Of a stretch of 64,000 nt of DNA, positions 35,966-49,200 are shown piece by piece. The first letter of the stretch is position 1, and each line of letters starts with the position of its first letter. The stretch spans positions 16,445,075 to 16,509,074 of the forward strand of contig NC_089313.1 in the NCBI RefSeq assembly GCF_036669915.1, written 5' to 3'. Position numbers and translations under genes: made by a program. The DNA is from Pocillopora verrucosa (lineage: Eukaryota > Cnidaria > Anthozoa > Scleractinia > Pocilloporidae). The notes beneath the pieces are model-generated. The model searched no databases. It was not told where the DNA came from and was given only the letters and a program-made list of their open reading frames with translations.

Positions 35966-38900
35966 TTAACTAAGCCCAAGTTGGTCTTTCCATTCTTTCA
36001 TTGCTTTCAACGACACTAAATTTCCCCCGCAGACAATGACAAGAGCCGATTTTAGTTCCCCAAGCTTTCCTTGCTCTTGCCACACTTTGAAAAGTCGTTC
36101 ATACACACATGCCAAGGCCGCGCCACAAGCTGGTTCTACTAACATACGGTGATCATCTGAAACGAAAACAATGAGGATTTCATGTCAGACATGGCGCAAA
36201 CTGACGAAGCACGACTTGATCTAACATCCAATTCTCCTCAATCTAATTTACCAGGAGAATTCGTTTTACAATCAAAGCTCCTTGGGTTGGCAAACATTTC
36301 CTTTATTCTCGCGACCTTTTTATTTAATTCATGGGTAATACTGTAAGGAGATTTCAGATGACAGTAACTCTTAAAGAATTAAGGCCTAACAACAATCGCC
36401 GAATGGGTCTATTTGCTTTAACGACAGAGAGACAGTGATTGCGGGAAAAACTATCAGAAGAAAACTAATAAGAGGTTAAGAAAATTCCTCCACGGTGACG
36501 ATCCTAACCTAAAAGAAGAAATACTCAAAAATCGTTACCTGCAAATTTGTCGCATGCCAAGACAGCTTCCTTGTCACTACACGCATGACTTATAATAGCG
36601 TGGTTCTTGGTCCATTCAAGTGCATTTGCTGCTACTCTTCTTGCACCTAAACACTTTGCAACGCTGATGATAAATACAACAGGTAAAACAACTTTGATAT
36701 CGTCAGACTGGAAATCACCACTGTAGAAAATCTATTTCGTTTACAAATTTTCTCTTTCTCTCACACCTTTGCATCCTTTTTGTATTCATGTGCGGCGCGC
36801 GTGAATTCACAAATTAGCCGATCACGTCAAAGAACTCTCACCTTGACATTGGAAAACTGACTTGGACATTTTCACGTACTTTTGTTGTTTTGTTTTACGG
36901 AGTTTAGTTAGTTGTTTTTGAGCTGTCGTTAGTGCAAATTTGTAACCCCTTTGTTTGGAATTTTAAGAACTTTCGGAGTTTTCAATTTAGCCGAATGTTG
37001 TGGTTCATTTAACAAGTTTAATAATACTTTCTATGGAGTTTGGACTCCAGCGTCATTTTTCGTAAATGGAATTTTTTACAATCACGTAACTGAGATCTCC
37101 CTTCCCTTTCTGTCCGAGGGGAGGTCAACCTTTATCTCCACCCCACCCTACTCAGATGGCTGTGGAGGTAGCCCTTCATCCCAACCCCACCCTTCTCAGA
37201 TGGCCGTGAGCGAATTAAGTTGGGTCATGTTTAGTGGTTGCCTGCGGAGGATCAAAGTCAGCAAAAGCAATAGCAAAATAACCGATTTCAACTGCAAGAG
37301 TTTAACGTTGGCTCGTTCTCTTATCAGAGGTTCCAAATGAAATGTTAGCTATCATTCAAGGAAAGATGCGGTATTCTGGAAGTGTTTGCTTGCAGAAGCA
37401 ACCTCAGTCCCTGGATTGTGGTAAGTAGTCACTTAGACTTGGACCCTATGCTAGATATCTGCAATGCGCTTAACTGTTTAGTTTTTTTTTCACGAACCTT
37501 GTAATAGCATCTAATGTAACAAGCTCCCCTGCTTGAACAGATGCGTTAAAACTGTCTGCTCCTTTAGTCTCCATGGCAACAACAGGAACATCAGTCCACC
37601 CTACACTGTGCATACCTTGTAGCACCCCAGACAACAGTCCCCCTCCACCAACAGATACCACAACAATGCTTGGCTTCTCTGGCAGCTGTTCAGCCGATTC
37701 GTGAATAACAGAGGCCACACCCTCCCTGCAATGTAAAGGCACGTTATGACTGGTTTGCAAAGGACTGTGATCAAAATCAGCAGAAAAAGGAGGAAGTGAC
37801 TTCAAGGAAATTTTGTATGACCTTCTGTGTAGAGTTCCTTTGCTCTCTTAAGTGCAACTTTTGGTCAAAATTGCGCCCTTCCAATTCAGCCACAAGAAGT
37901 AACAAAAGGGTTGGGATACTTAAATTTCTAAGAATGTTGAACACCATTGATTTATTATAATTATAAATAAAAATTATTCTTACCAGATATCTGGGTGATT
38001 AAATGGTGGAATATATGCATAGCCTGGAAAGATAAAGACAGCTCTAGGGAACAACACTGAACTCAGTTTGACAAAGGAAAACAGTGTGTTCTAAACATTT
38101 ATAAGAGAAACCATGTTTACCACCTTTCAATGATGACAGATTCTTATCCCATTCTGTAAGCCAATCTCTATTAGGGACCAAAGGAAATTGCAGTCATAAT
38201 CATAACTGTTACAATTTCCTCAAATGTGATTGGTGCATCAACTGCTTTATTTTTCACTAATCATTCTGTACAATTGTAATTGCACAGTATAGTCAGACAG
38301 TTGGCTGTAATCAGGCACCTATAATCAAACAGTTGACGCAATCAATTATAATAAGTCCACTCTGCTAAATCCACCAATCACAGAATTGATCACAATAACC
38401 ATAGCCATTTATCCTTAAAAAATGTGGAATTTCCAACATGGAGGAATTTTTTAACCTTAGACATTGTATCTACTGGAGATATTTATCCTAAATCCATTTT
38501 TTGTTTTTGGTAATTGTAACAGTTATGATTAATTGGTAACCAGGACTGTGTGTTGTCCAATTCTGTCAGTAATCATACTAATAATTGCCAAATCAGACTG
38601 AATGATTTCAGACTGAATTGGACTCCATTCAGTCCTATTTACCATTATTAATTACCTGGCTGCTTTGCTAGTGTTAAAGTTCTTGCATCTGCATCATCCC
38701 AAGACTATTCAAACAGTCAAAAAGTAGAATCAGTCTCAAAACCATTCCTACTTAAATGTCTCCTGTAAATCTCTGCTAGACTCCTATATGAACTGAGGTG
38801 ATTGTTGCTTGAAAGCCAAGAGCAACCCTCCATGAGGTAAATGGAATTGTTGCTCAAGGTTAACCTTTTAACTCTCAAATCAAACTTGCAATTCTCTTTA

Positions 38901-41606
38901 CTGTCAACCATACAATTCTTATAATGTCAGTTCAGAGAATTTAGTATTGGATGAACATATCCCCAAATTGATGTCTTTCTTTATCCTCATCACTTTTCTG
39001 GTTGATATTATATTGATACTGTGAGGAGAAATTCTGTCTTGGTCACTCATGGGAGTTAAAAGGTTAACAGGAGCTATGTAAATTTTGCATATTTGTGGTT
39101 TAGTATTTATGTCAATCTTTCCCATCCTTCACTTTTCACCCAGGAGTATAAATGGGTACTGGCCAACTGTTAGATTAACCTGATGATGCTAAGGGTAACC
39201 TTGCGATGCATTTGCATCCTATCCAGGGGGGAGAAGTAATTTTCCAAGTCACTTAATGTTACAGAAACCCAAATAAGGTCTGCTGAATGGGCCACTTGGC
39301 AGGAATGCGGACTTTTTCCCATCCTTAGCCATCCTTATAACAGCATGATTAATTCTTTCTAATTTAGTATTATCTATTTTATCAATTGAAATTAATATTT
39401 TGTGTGATTTTACTACTTGTGGGTGGTAATTTTCAATATGACATGCATAAAAATTTGAAATATTTTAATTGTAGCTCCTCTAGGATTCTTTAATTATACA
39501 ACTTGTTAACACAATAAGAGAACATGTAATATCTATCAACTTACACTGCCACAGATTTCAACTGTAGCTCCCTCTTCCCTCAGTCTTTCCACAATAAACA
39601 TTGGTGTTGACCCTGGCACAATCACAGTGCAAGGGATCTTAAGCTTCTTAGCTGCATATGCTGCTGCAAGCCCAGCATTTCCACCTGACATCATACAAAC
39701 ATAGTTGATTGGTTAATGAAGGACACCCATCAACACAGTTTTCAATCAATGATTTCAGCCCACCTACCCACAGCTTATCGCAATTTCCTTACTATGAAGC
39801 AACTTGAAGAATTACTTCTCCCCTTCCCCCCTGGAAGAAGAACTCAAGAACTCAAGAACTCAAGACAATGATCCAGTCAGGTCTTGACCCAGACCTCTTG
39901 TCCTGGAGTCCAGGGCACTGACAAGTAGGCCACTCTGTTTCCTACTCATTAATCCTTTACACCCTAACATCAGTATGCATATTCACCATACTTTCTCTAT
40001 ACATTTCTTAAGGTTCTGAAAGGAGAATTTAACTGAGTTGATAATGTAAATTGGCCACTGTAAAGAGTTTCAAAGCTAACTTGACCCTTTAACTCCCATG
40101 AGTGACTAAGAAAGAATTCCTCCTTACAATATCAGTACACTATCAAGCAGATTAGTGATGTGAATAAAGAAATATATCAATTTGGGGATAATTAATTGAT
40201 CCAATACTAAATTCTCTGAATTAACGTTTTAAGAACTGTATGGTTGACAGCAAAGAGAATTACAAATTTGGTCTGGGAGTTTGAGGGTTAAATGTATACA
40301 GGGGGTACGTTTTTAAAGAAACTGTGGAGCTGCATTGGTGGGGGAGTATGACAGGGTAATCAAGTATTATCAACTGACTTGATAATGTAAATTGGCCACC
40401 ATAAAGACTTTCAAAGCCAAAATATCAAAATATACCTGATGAACAAACCATATGGTTGCATCCTCTTTGCATGGCCTGGAACCAACAAAAAATACAGTGC
40501 TAGTTTTCATTTATCACCTTAAAATCAGTATGCATATTCTCCATACTGTTCTCTATACATTTCCTTACATACTGACAAGGAGGATTTTTTAAATATTTAA
40601 TAGCTTCTTTGGTAGGTGATCATTTTCTTTATTCTCATCACCTTAAAGTTTGGTTCAGGGGTGATATTGTAAGGAGAAATTAGATGCTTGTAACTTGAGG
40701 GTCAAAAGGTTATTACCAAAAACCTTACAACAAATGATCTGACAGTAAGGAGCCACTAAACTCAGAAAAAAAACCTTACCCTATTCTTTGAAATGACTGA
40801 TTATTTATTCCTAACATCAACTTATTAAGATGCAAATTGTTCTCTTCTAAAACATTTTTTCTTTCCATCCTACAATAGTGCAATGTCTAAAAATCTACTT
40901 CTTAAAAAAATTCAATAGCGGCTATATAATTGTCCCTTTGAGTGGTTTAAAGCAGTTTCGAAAACTATGGCACACCCTTGTCTTAGCTTTAAAACACCCA
41001 AAAGTTCGTCTGAAGCAACCAAAATGACCCCTGTTACATGTAAATTTTCCTCATAAATCGGAGATGTTCAATTGTCACATTCTCATTAATGTTTCTCAAT
41101 CTTGAACCACCAGTAACAAATTTACATATAGGTTGCTTTTCAAAAGCAAGCCGTACCAGAACTTCGGGCGTAATTCTTTCCAATGAACTACACAATGCTT
41201 AGGAAACGTGACGTTAAATATGATTTTAACAATAACATTCATTTTCGAACACGTGTCCCTTCTGACTAGAAAACTCTCGTCATCTTTGAGTGTTTTTAAG
41301 TCCGGAAGATATTTGAATCCAGATTAACAAGCCAATAACTTGGACGTAACTGTCATATGAATAAATAAAAACTAAAAAATTGACAATTAAAGCGGGAAGT
41401 TTATCAAAAATTATGCAGAGAAAGTGGTGAGCCCTGGGAACAGGATATTATGATGATCAAACCTTCTGGCACAAATTTCCAATTCCTCGAATCTTGAAGG
41501 ATCCTGGTGGTTGTACGTTCTCTAGCTTCAAGTAAACAGGAAATCCTGTCAGTTTTGTCATAGCATGGCTCTCAAGCAGAGGTGTTTTAATATGAAGCTG
41601 CTCCAT
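35966..41606 (-). CDS. SDS: L-serine dehydratase / L-threonine deaminase
   Basis: Eight exons in transcript order: 41463-41606, 40436-40475, 39545-39684, 38656-38704, 37984-38023, 37498-37725, 36539-36663, 35966-36156. They join in frame to 318 residues (human SDS is about 328). PLP-dependent fold-type II enzyme that deaminates serine to pyruvate and threonine to 2-oxobutyrate in the cytosol. Visible: Schiff-base lysine at 38 in PPGSFKIRG, substrate loop SSGGNAG (about 60-66), the phosphate-binding glycine run SVGGGGL (Gly 164-167), EPACGAAL, and the C-terminal VIVCGG. SSGGNAG favours SDS over serine racemase (SSGNHG). The final CGG is followed by NLVSL where relatives have SNISL, one residue shorter. 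Three exons are only 40-49 bases. Introns 2 and 3 carry several short mobile elements. It is head-to-head with PHF12, 1.6 kb apart. Confidence 0.95.
38862..39066 (-). mobile_element. Family A short TIR element (SDS intron)
   Basis: About 205 bp with inverted ends AACCTTTTAACTCTC and GGGAGTTAAAAGGTT. Interior blocks (ACCATACAATTCTTATAATG, CCCCAAATTGATGTCTTTC, CTTGGTCACTCATGGGAG) match the copies at 45439-45630 in the same orientation and 40083-40290 in the opposite one. Confidence 0.75.
39951..40040 (+). mobile_element. Family B element, 5' fragment
   Basis: Begins AATCCTTTACACCCTAACAT, then CAGTATGCATATTCACCATA, and breaks off into a family D fragment (about 40034-40075). Part of a mosaic of three families in this SDS intron. 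Confidence 0.6.
40083..40290 (+). mobile_element. Family A short TIR element (SDS intron)
   Basis: Ends GACCCTTTAACTCCCATGAG and GGGAGTTTGAGGGTT, about 208 bp, in opposite orientation to the copies at 38862 and 45439. Interior includes CTTACAATATCAGTAC and TTGGGGATAATTAATTGATC. Confidence 0.75.
40374..40420 (+). repeat. Family D fragment
   Basis: Carries TTGATAATGTAAATTGGCCA followed by CCATAAAGACTTTCAAAGCC, a near copy of the piece at about 40034-40075 and related to the arms of the palindrome at 61470-61659 (GTAAATTAGCCACCGTAAAG). Confidence 0.5.
40515..40710 (+). mobile_element. Family B short element (SDS intron)
   Basis: CAGTATGCATATTCTCCATA, CTGTTCTCTATACATTTCC, CAGGGGTGATATTGTAAGG and a final GAGGGTCAAAAGG follow the same order as the copies at 29444 and 58785. 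It overlaps no exon. Confidence 0.65.
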
Positions 41607-43224
41607 GGTAGTAAACAGCGAATTCTGTGACAATCACGTAATATTTACGCGCGACCCTGGAAACGGGACTCGCGTGGCAAAATAATAATTGTCAATAGGC
41701 GCGATGGGGGTGGGAAGGGGGATAGGAATGTTTTTATTCGTCGTGCGAACGCTAATTTATCATCCTTGCGTCTCGCATTCGTCGCCATATATCTATTCCC
41801 TGGTTCATAAACACAACCACTGATACACACTTTTCAAAGCAACAACAAAAAAAATTGCCCTATTTACCTTCCTCAACACTAACCCTTACGTAAAATTCTC
41901 ACAAAATTATAAACCTTAAGTCTCAGTAAAATGCATTCAGAAAAAAACAAAGCAGTAAATATTCCCTTTAATTTTTTTCTTTCAAATTATATCTGCCATC
42001 TTATTTTGAATAAGAAGCGTGGGTGAGATTTTTTATTACTAGTGCCACAGAGCCGAGATACTCCGAGACACCCTCACCTAAAGGGGTGAAAAGCCTCAGA
42101 AAGTAGTTATATTATACATGTGTTTTCAATTCTTTATTTCAATTTAATCCTGTATGAAATTTGCCAGATGGTAATCACTCATAATGATGCGTCAAGAATT
42201 TTGCTGGAAATCTAAAATAGTTTCTATTGTGTGGTAAGGGTAACAGAATCATTACACTCAAAGAGCCATTTTCATGAATTTCTTTCCATCAATTGATCTA
42301 GTAGATGTTAACGTTTTTTTATGGTTATCTCCTTCTGATCCAGGGTGGATTTCACAATATAAGCCCCGCCCCGAGGATCGGATTCAAAACATCTAATACA
42401 CTCACCCGGACGATCACACTATACGAACTACTGATACTCCTGGGTTCAAACCATTTACTTTAAACATCTAATTGTTGCCAATACATAGCTTAACTAGATC
42501 GTGACAAATTGGAAATATAATTTTGATATTTTCAGGTTTTTAAGCACGGCCCAGTTTTTTTACCATACCCTTCCAGGCGGGCACATGCCACTGTAGGCCA
42601 GAAAATCTGATCTCTGGCAAGAGAGCAGGCCATGATCACCTGTCTCAAGCCGACAAAAAACGCCGTAGTTTTGTTTGTTTTTACTTTTTTCCGGTAATAT
42701 TTTTTATGACACAGTCTGATTCAAGATGACTCCTTAAAACTGATTAGGCAAGTTTGGGCAAACACATCGCCATAAAGTTTCCCTTGCAAATCCGCGCGAG
42801 ACCTGAGGAGAATTATGAGCATTAACTCTACCAGCGGTAGCGCGCGAAAACAGCTGCTCATGCGCACTAACCCTTTGGCGCATGCGCTCTCAGTTAAACC
42901 AAATTTGTTCTTCTGTTTTTCGGAGGCTAACAGAGGGTTTTCTCTCACCTAAATTAGGCACTTTTGTCTCAAGCTTCTAGTTTAAGCAAAGGTCTTTGCT
43001 TCCTCTCAGAAAGCAACGATACAGCTAGTAGTGGGCTGAATCGCGAGACATTTTATCGATGAGGGGCTTAGAAAATGCCCCTCAACTCTGAAAAATTTAA
43101 GGGCGGCAATTTGTTCGAATTGTTCCCCTAGGTTGGAATTTCTCGTATAGAAAAACTCGAGTTTTGTTTGTGTGGTTACTCTACGGTAGAAAACAGTTTT
43201 GTAGGTTACTTAGAAGTTTGCAAA
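41607..43224. other. Shared upstream region of SDS and PHF12
   Basis: The two genes diverge from this 1.6 kb stretch. No coding exon was recognised. Near 42835-42890 a short GC-rich patch in AT-rich DNA has GCGC and CATGCGC motifs, with a perfect GCGCATGCGC at 42878-42887, and may be part of the PHF12 promoter. Confidence 0.55.
42878..42887. promoter_or_regulatory. GCGCATGCGC palindrome (NRF-1-like)
   Basis: The palindrome matches the core of the animal NRF-1 site and a second CATGCGC lies at about 42859-42865. It is about 340 bp before the PHF12 ATG. Assigned by motif alone. Confidence 0.4.
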
Positions 43225-46200
43225 ATGGATTACGACCACTTGGATCCAGAAGGAAGCTTGATGGACGTGCGTAGAAGTTCTTAGTTCCTTTCACCAATTT
43301 TGCTTTGAAACTGGACTCGCACCAGTTGTTTACCTTTATTACATACCCATTTCTTTATTATTTACAGAGGATTCAAGCCCTTATCCAACCTCCGCAGTCG
43401 GAAGATTCAGGGAAGAGAATGAAAAAAGGGGACAAAGAGGCGCGGAAGCAAGGACGGGCTGTCAACAACGACAACTGTGATAGCTGTGGCGAAGGAGGTG
43501 ATTTACTCTGCTGTGACCGATGTCCCTGCGCTTTTCACCTGACATGCTGGTTAGTTCAATTATGATTTTTTATTCATACATTGTTAAAGGAAGTTTTTAT
43601 CGGTGACTTTATATTCTATGTCCGAATTGAGATTTCTTCCTTGACTTCACAATAATCATGTTTGAAAGACTTTTAACATGTTACAGTAGAAATGCTTATT
43701 TTAAGTTATCACACACCCGCTCATAGTTACAGCTGATGTTAATTATCGTAATTTTCCTGAAGCTGCGCTGCTTATCTTTCTATACGAATTGAATTTCCAA
43801 TCACGTGGAAATGACTTATAAATGTGGTCTCTATCAAATTTTACTCTTCGAATCGAAATGTAACAGGAGAGACCTACGCTCAATTGTTTCAACTTGCGTA
43901 GGTAAGTGCACTCCAAAATACGATAACAGCGTGAATTTGTAGGAGAATAAAAATATTCCTCTTACTCTAGTATAAAGTTTGAACACTGAAATTGGTATCA
44001 TCATAGAAATATCTTGTTTCACATTATTATGGCTATTAATTAAAGTATTTTGAAGGTCTGTTTCTGGAGCTAGCTTTTTGTTCACATTTCATACCTAAAG
44101 AGTATTCCAAAACTCAACAGAATGTTCTCCTTTTACTCTCAAGATATTTTGTTTTGGATGTGGTGGTCAATGTGGGATGAATTTATGAACAACCAAACAG
44201 AAGAAATCAGTCATTTTGTTGTATGGTTGTGTATAAAAACATGTTCCTTATTTTGTTCAGATACTACTTCCCTGTACTCTCACTGTTTAGTCCTTCTATA
44301 GTTAAAACCATTTATTGTTTTTTAGTTTTTGGCAATTATGTTGGCTAAGATGTTTACTGTTATGCCTCTCAACTGGGAAGTTTTTTTTTTTGGTCAGTCT
44401 TTTGAAACATGGTACAGTTAGCTCTTAAATGTTCATACACCTCTCTAATTGTTCTTTGTAAAGAAATGGAAACTGGTGATTGCATATGATTGCAAAATAA
44501 CTGCAATAACTGAGGGATTATTTGAATATAAAGCCAAATCAAAGGGCATTTTATAATGTGTCTAGATTATTTACAATGAATCATTACCATACACTACCTG
44601 AAAACTTAAATGTTTATACTTCATTGAATCATAGTAGTGTCTGGTGTACCATCCTTTGTTCCTAAAAGTGCTTACAAACTGTTCCTCAGTGTTCCTGTAT
44701 TTTGTTGTTCCTCCAGATATCTTACCATGTAAAAGTAATCTATGTTTTTGACTTTGATTGGAGTGTAGTTTCTTAAACTTTTATTTATCACAAACTCTGG
44801 TTAGAAAATAAAAATTAATTTTCCTGTTTAAGATAATCTGGGAAAGGTTGATATCTGGTCAAATTTTTCCTCTAAACTTGAATTTATATTATGTGATGAT
44901 TATATAGTCTCTTTATCTATAGAAATTTGGAGCTTTCTTTCAATGCTAAATGGTGAAAGAAGCCTTGTGTTATTTTACTGATGTTGTTCTTAATTGTTGT
45001 CTATTGTTTTCAGTGATCCTCCACTAGAAGAAGATGATATTCCTGATGGTGAATGGCTCTGTAATGAATGTAAAGCATTACCCAAAGAGGTAGTTATTGT
45101 CTATGAGAGATTAACCATTCTATTGTAAATACAATGGCAGAATAATTTGTTTAGTTTCATTCAGACAGTCACCATGGTAAAAAAACTTGCTCTCTGAAAA
45201 TCTTATTCTCTGCAGGTCATGAATTGGCCACAATGAAATAGAAAGTTAAATTTGCTATGGTTGAAATATCTAAGACAAATTGTAACAATGCCTCTTTTGT
45301 AATTGGCAATTGATTCTTATCTTCTTTTTTTTTTTTGAACAAAGCATCTAAATGGTGCCAAATATAAGTTGGAAATTTGGAAAACAATTTATGGCAATAA
45401 TATAAGTCAAACTCTTTGTGACCAGATTGGACTGAGTTAACCCTTTAACTCCCAGATCAAATTTGTAATTCTTCTTACTGTCAACCATGCAATTCTTATA
45501 ATGTTAGATTGGATTAACTTATTATCCCCAAATTGATATTTATCTTTATGCTCATCATGGATCTGGTTGATATTGTATTGATATTGTAGAGAAAATTTCT
45601 TTCTTGGTCACTCATGGGAGTTAAAGGGTTAAGTAAATGTGCAAATACTGTTGCTAAAACTAGACAAATTTGTCCCCTTTTTGCCTTTCACTTGTAAATA
45701 CTATGATCTAAAAAGATAATGTAAAGTGGAAAAAAATGAGTCTTATCTACTTTAAAGTTACTTATAAAATTTGTGTGAATTCTTTTTCAGGATGCTGATA
45801 ATAAAGGGAAAGACCCTGCAAATGATGGAATGAAAACTGATGGTCATTTGACACCAGCTGTGAAAGAAACTGAGAATTCAAAACCAGAATCACCGTTTTC
45901 TGCACTAGTAAAAATGACAACCGGAAAAAACCCAACTACATTTTCTCTACCACCTGAACTGAAGTGTAATACCTTCTTTCCTGGTTAGTGTTGTCTTTGT
46001 ATGGTGATATGTTATAGAGTATGAAATGAAATTATTTCTTGATTAATCAAAACAAAAATGTTTGTAGTTGTGGTAGTATGTAGTTTAAGTGTTGTAATTG
46101 TGCAGTGATGAAATAGTTAACTCTTGTGTGTCTTCACGAGAGGAACATACCTCTATTTCAGTGTGTTATTTCTTTGTATGTATTTAATTAGAGGGGGGAT

Positions 46201-49200
46201 TTATATTCTCTAAGATATACATTCTTATTTTTTGAAAGGCGACAGAAAAAGGAAAAATAGTACTGAAGAAAGAACAGTTCCTGTAAAAAATGGGAAAAGA
46301 AATACTGATGATGATGAACATACAATCCCTCCTGGGCGACTTTGTTTTGCTTGTAGTCGGTAAGACACCAGTAATCTTAATCCTGTTAGTGTAACTTCCA
46401 AGATTTTCACATAGTACTGTAACTTATCTCAAAGAAAGTGGAAAGGATTTGTGTAGTGAATCATGTTTCATTGTTCTGCAGGAGTGATTTGGTTGGCCAA
46501 CTTGTTCATTGTGACTTCTGCCCCCTGGCATTTCACATGGACTGTATAAACCCTCCCCTGACCACTGTACCAAGTGGCATGTGGATGTGCCCAAATCATG
46601 CTGAGCATGCTGAGGTAATATATTTGCCATGGATATTTATCATTTCTTTTCTGTTGTCATTTTCCAAGTCAATCTTCAACCTTTGAATTGTAAACATAAG
46701 TGAGGGTAGTCCTTCAAAGGTTCAGTGTTGGTTGCTATTATTCCCCCCAATCTGTGGACAATGGCTTTCCTTGTGACTAAAGAGCTTGAATATTTCTCCA
46801 AGTGTGTCAACTGAAGAATTACAATTTTCAAAGAATGCTTCTCTCATAGGATAATACTTTCTGTAATACTCCTTAGGTTCAATCCATGTAAAAGTTAAAA
46901 TACCATTAATTCCTTAAGAAAGTCATTTTGAAAACAAATGAATGATTCTGACAGCACCAAGTTGTATTAGGTGGTTAGTATAGTGGAATTACATGCACAT
47001 TTATTAGCATTTTAAAGGTCAACATCTCATTAAAAATTTTAAAAACCATTTGCAATGTGTGTGCTTGCAATAAGATTGTCTTTTTGGTCTTTTTTTAATT
47101 TTTTTCAGCCTGGATTACGTGATCCAAGATTTAGCAAAAGACTTCAAGCCTATAATGACCTTAGGAGTAATATTTCCCAGCATACTATAAAAATGAACTT
47201 TCTTCAACGTGTGCACAGGTATTTGTTAACTACCTATTCCAGTGAAATAAGTTTATTTTATGTGAGTGCTTTGAACATTTTTTGATTCTTTGATGTCACT
47301 TTTAGATTGAAGAAACATCCTTCTTTTAAAAGAAAGGACTTTTTACCAACAAGAAGAAGAGCAACCTTGGTTAGTGTTTACTTTTGATGTATTTCTGATT
47401 GAAAATACCAACAGTGTACTGCTTTGAATTTTTGATTTGAGTTGTAAGTAATAATATTAGTTCCTTTTGAATAACAAAAAGAAAACTGGATGTATGTTTT
47501 ATAGGTTCCACAAGCAATCAAGGACCATTATGAGTCTCCACCATATCGAACTCTTCCTGAACACATAAAAAGAATGCAAGAACCTTTACCACTACATGCG
47601 ATTCCTCTGAACACTCCAACTGCGGAGGAGCAGGAAGAGGTAAGGCTGAGACTTGTTGAGAGGGACAAGGTGAAAATGAACACAAACTGGGGGAAAGTCT
47701 TGAAGGATTTATTATTACCAACTTTGATAGTGCCTTGGTTAGTCTTATCCCCTTGTTTGTTTTGGGTCCCCCTAGTCTGATATCACAAGGTTTAGCCAGT
47801 TTCATTGCATTTGAAAAGTGTTTGGATTATCGCTATGGGACTAAGGTTTTTCTCTGTACCTTGCAATTGAAAATTTGAATCAATCATCTTTGCTTTATTC
47901 AGCTACTGTTACCACAGATGATTCCATGTCCCATAAACAAACAAACACAGACATATTTGACTCTGGGAGTGATATTGATAATGTTGCATTCAGGGGTGTT
48001 ACAATTTATTTTTCTGTAAGCAGTTTTGTTGTCCTTTTCTGTCAGCGTAAAGATAACTAATTTCCTTTTTTTCAAATTTTCAGTGGTTAAAATGTGTGAT
48101 TAGCCTCCAATGTGGAATTGCAAAGCATCTGACACAACCATCTGTAAACAAAGCTTTGATTGCCAATCACACAGATAATGCCTCTAAAGGGGAAACGTCA
48201 AATTCAAACAATCACTCATCAACTTCAGGATCAGCCCATGCTACAAGTAGTGGAACTGGGAAAGAACCTGTTGTAAATGGTCTGCTTTCGAAGTCCGACT
48301 TAACTAATCATGTTTCTGCAACAGCAGCTAATGGCAGTGTACCAAATGCTTGCATAAGTAGAGTTGTGACAACCACTATTACAACCACAAGTGGTGGGAA
48401 AACAATAACAAAGCCACTGACAATATTATATGCATCTCCGTCAAAATTACAGACTCATATGAATGGACCACTTAATACAAAGTCATTAGCAAGTTCAGGT
48501 AACTCTGTCAACCTTTGTACTGTGTCATCTACACATTTACCTTCACAAGTCTTAGTCAAACAGGAGCCAAAAACTGTTGAGAAACAGGTGGCCTGCGGTG
48601 ACTTGACCCAGTTGAGTGCTGAATGTAAACAACTTTCTAGTGACACAGCAAAACTTGTCAATGATATTGGTCATTTGAACAATGTTAAGGCAAAAGTAAC
48701 AACAGACTCTATAAAAACGGTAGCTGTTTCATCATCCAGTTCTGTTGTGAACACAACTGTCAGTGCAGCTACCAGAACAATTTCAACTGTGACTCCTTCT
48801 GGTTCAAGTGGTACCAGCACAACAAAAGTTGCTTCATCAACACCAACAAAACTTATTGTGCTTACGAGCACAAACAGTGGGAACATCATTAAGACAATTG
48901 CTACTGCTGGGTTGTCTGCTGCTAGCACTGGCCAAATCCCTGGTGGTAGTATAGTAACATTAGGAGCACCTGGAAATGCAGGAAGTGTCAATCCTGTGAA
49001 AATTGGGACTGTGAATGCTTCAGCACCTGTGTCAGTTGGGTCAAGTCCAAACAAAGTTAACCAAGCAGCTGCAGCAACCTCTATGGCAACTGCTAATGCT
49101 ATAAACAGTATCTGTGCTGCAGCAGGAGTCGATGCGTTCAATGGTCAGTGTTATCCCCTTTATTCATAGTTTAATAGTGCATATAATATGTTTGAAAGTC

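Noticed and set aside
36951-37340. 129-codon plus-strand open frame in the SDS intron
   Set aside because: No recognisable motif, starts at a non-ATG codon and includes a local repeat of a CCCCACCC/CAGATGGC segment; most likely chance.
47875-48060. Possible extra PHF12 exon
   Set aside because: Exon 9 joins directly to exon 10 in phase and matches the continuous [15 protein letters not shown] order of the family, so nothing is needed between.
48671-49141. 156-codon minus-strand open frame
   Set aside because: Antisense of the Ser/Thr/Ala-rich PHF12 exon 10; composition explains the open frame.
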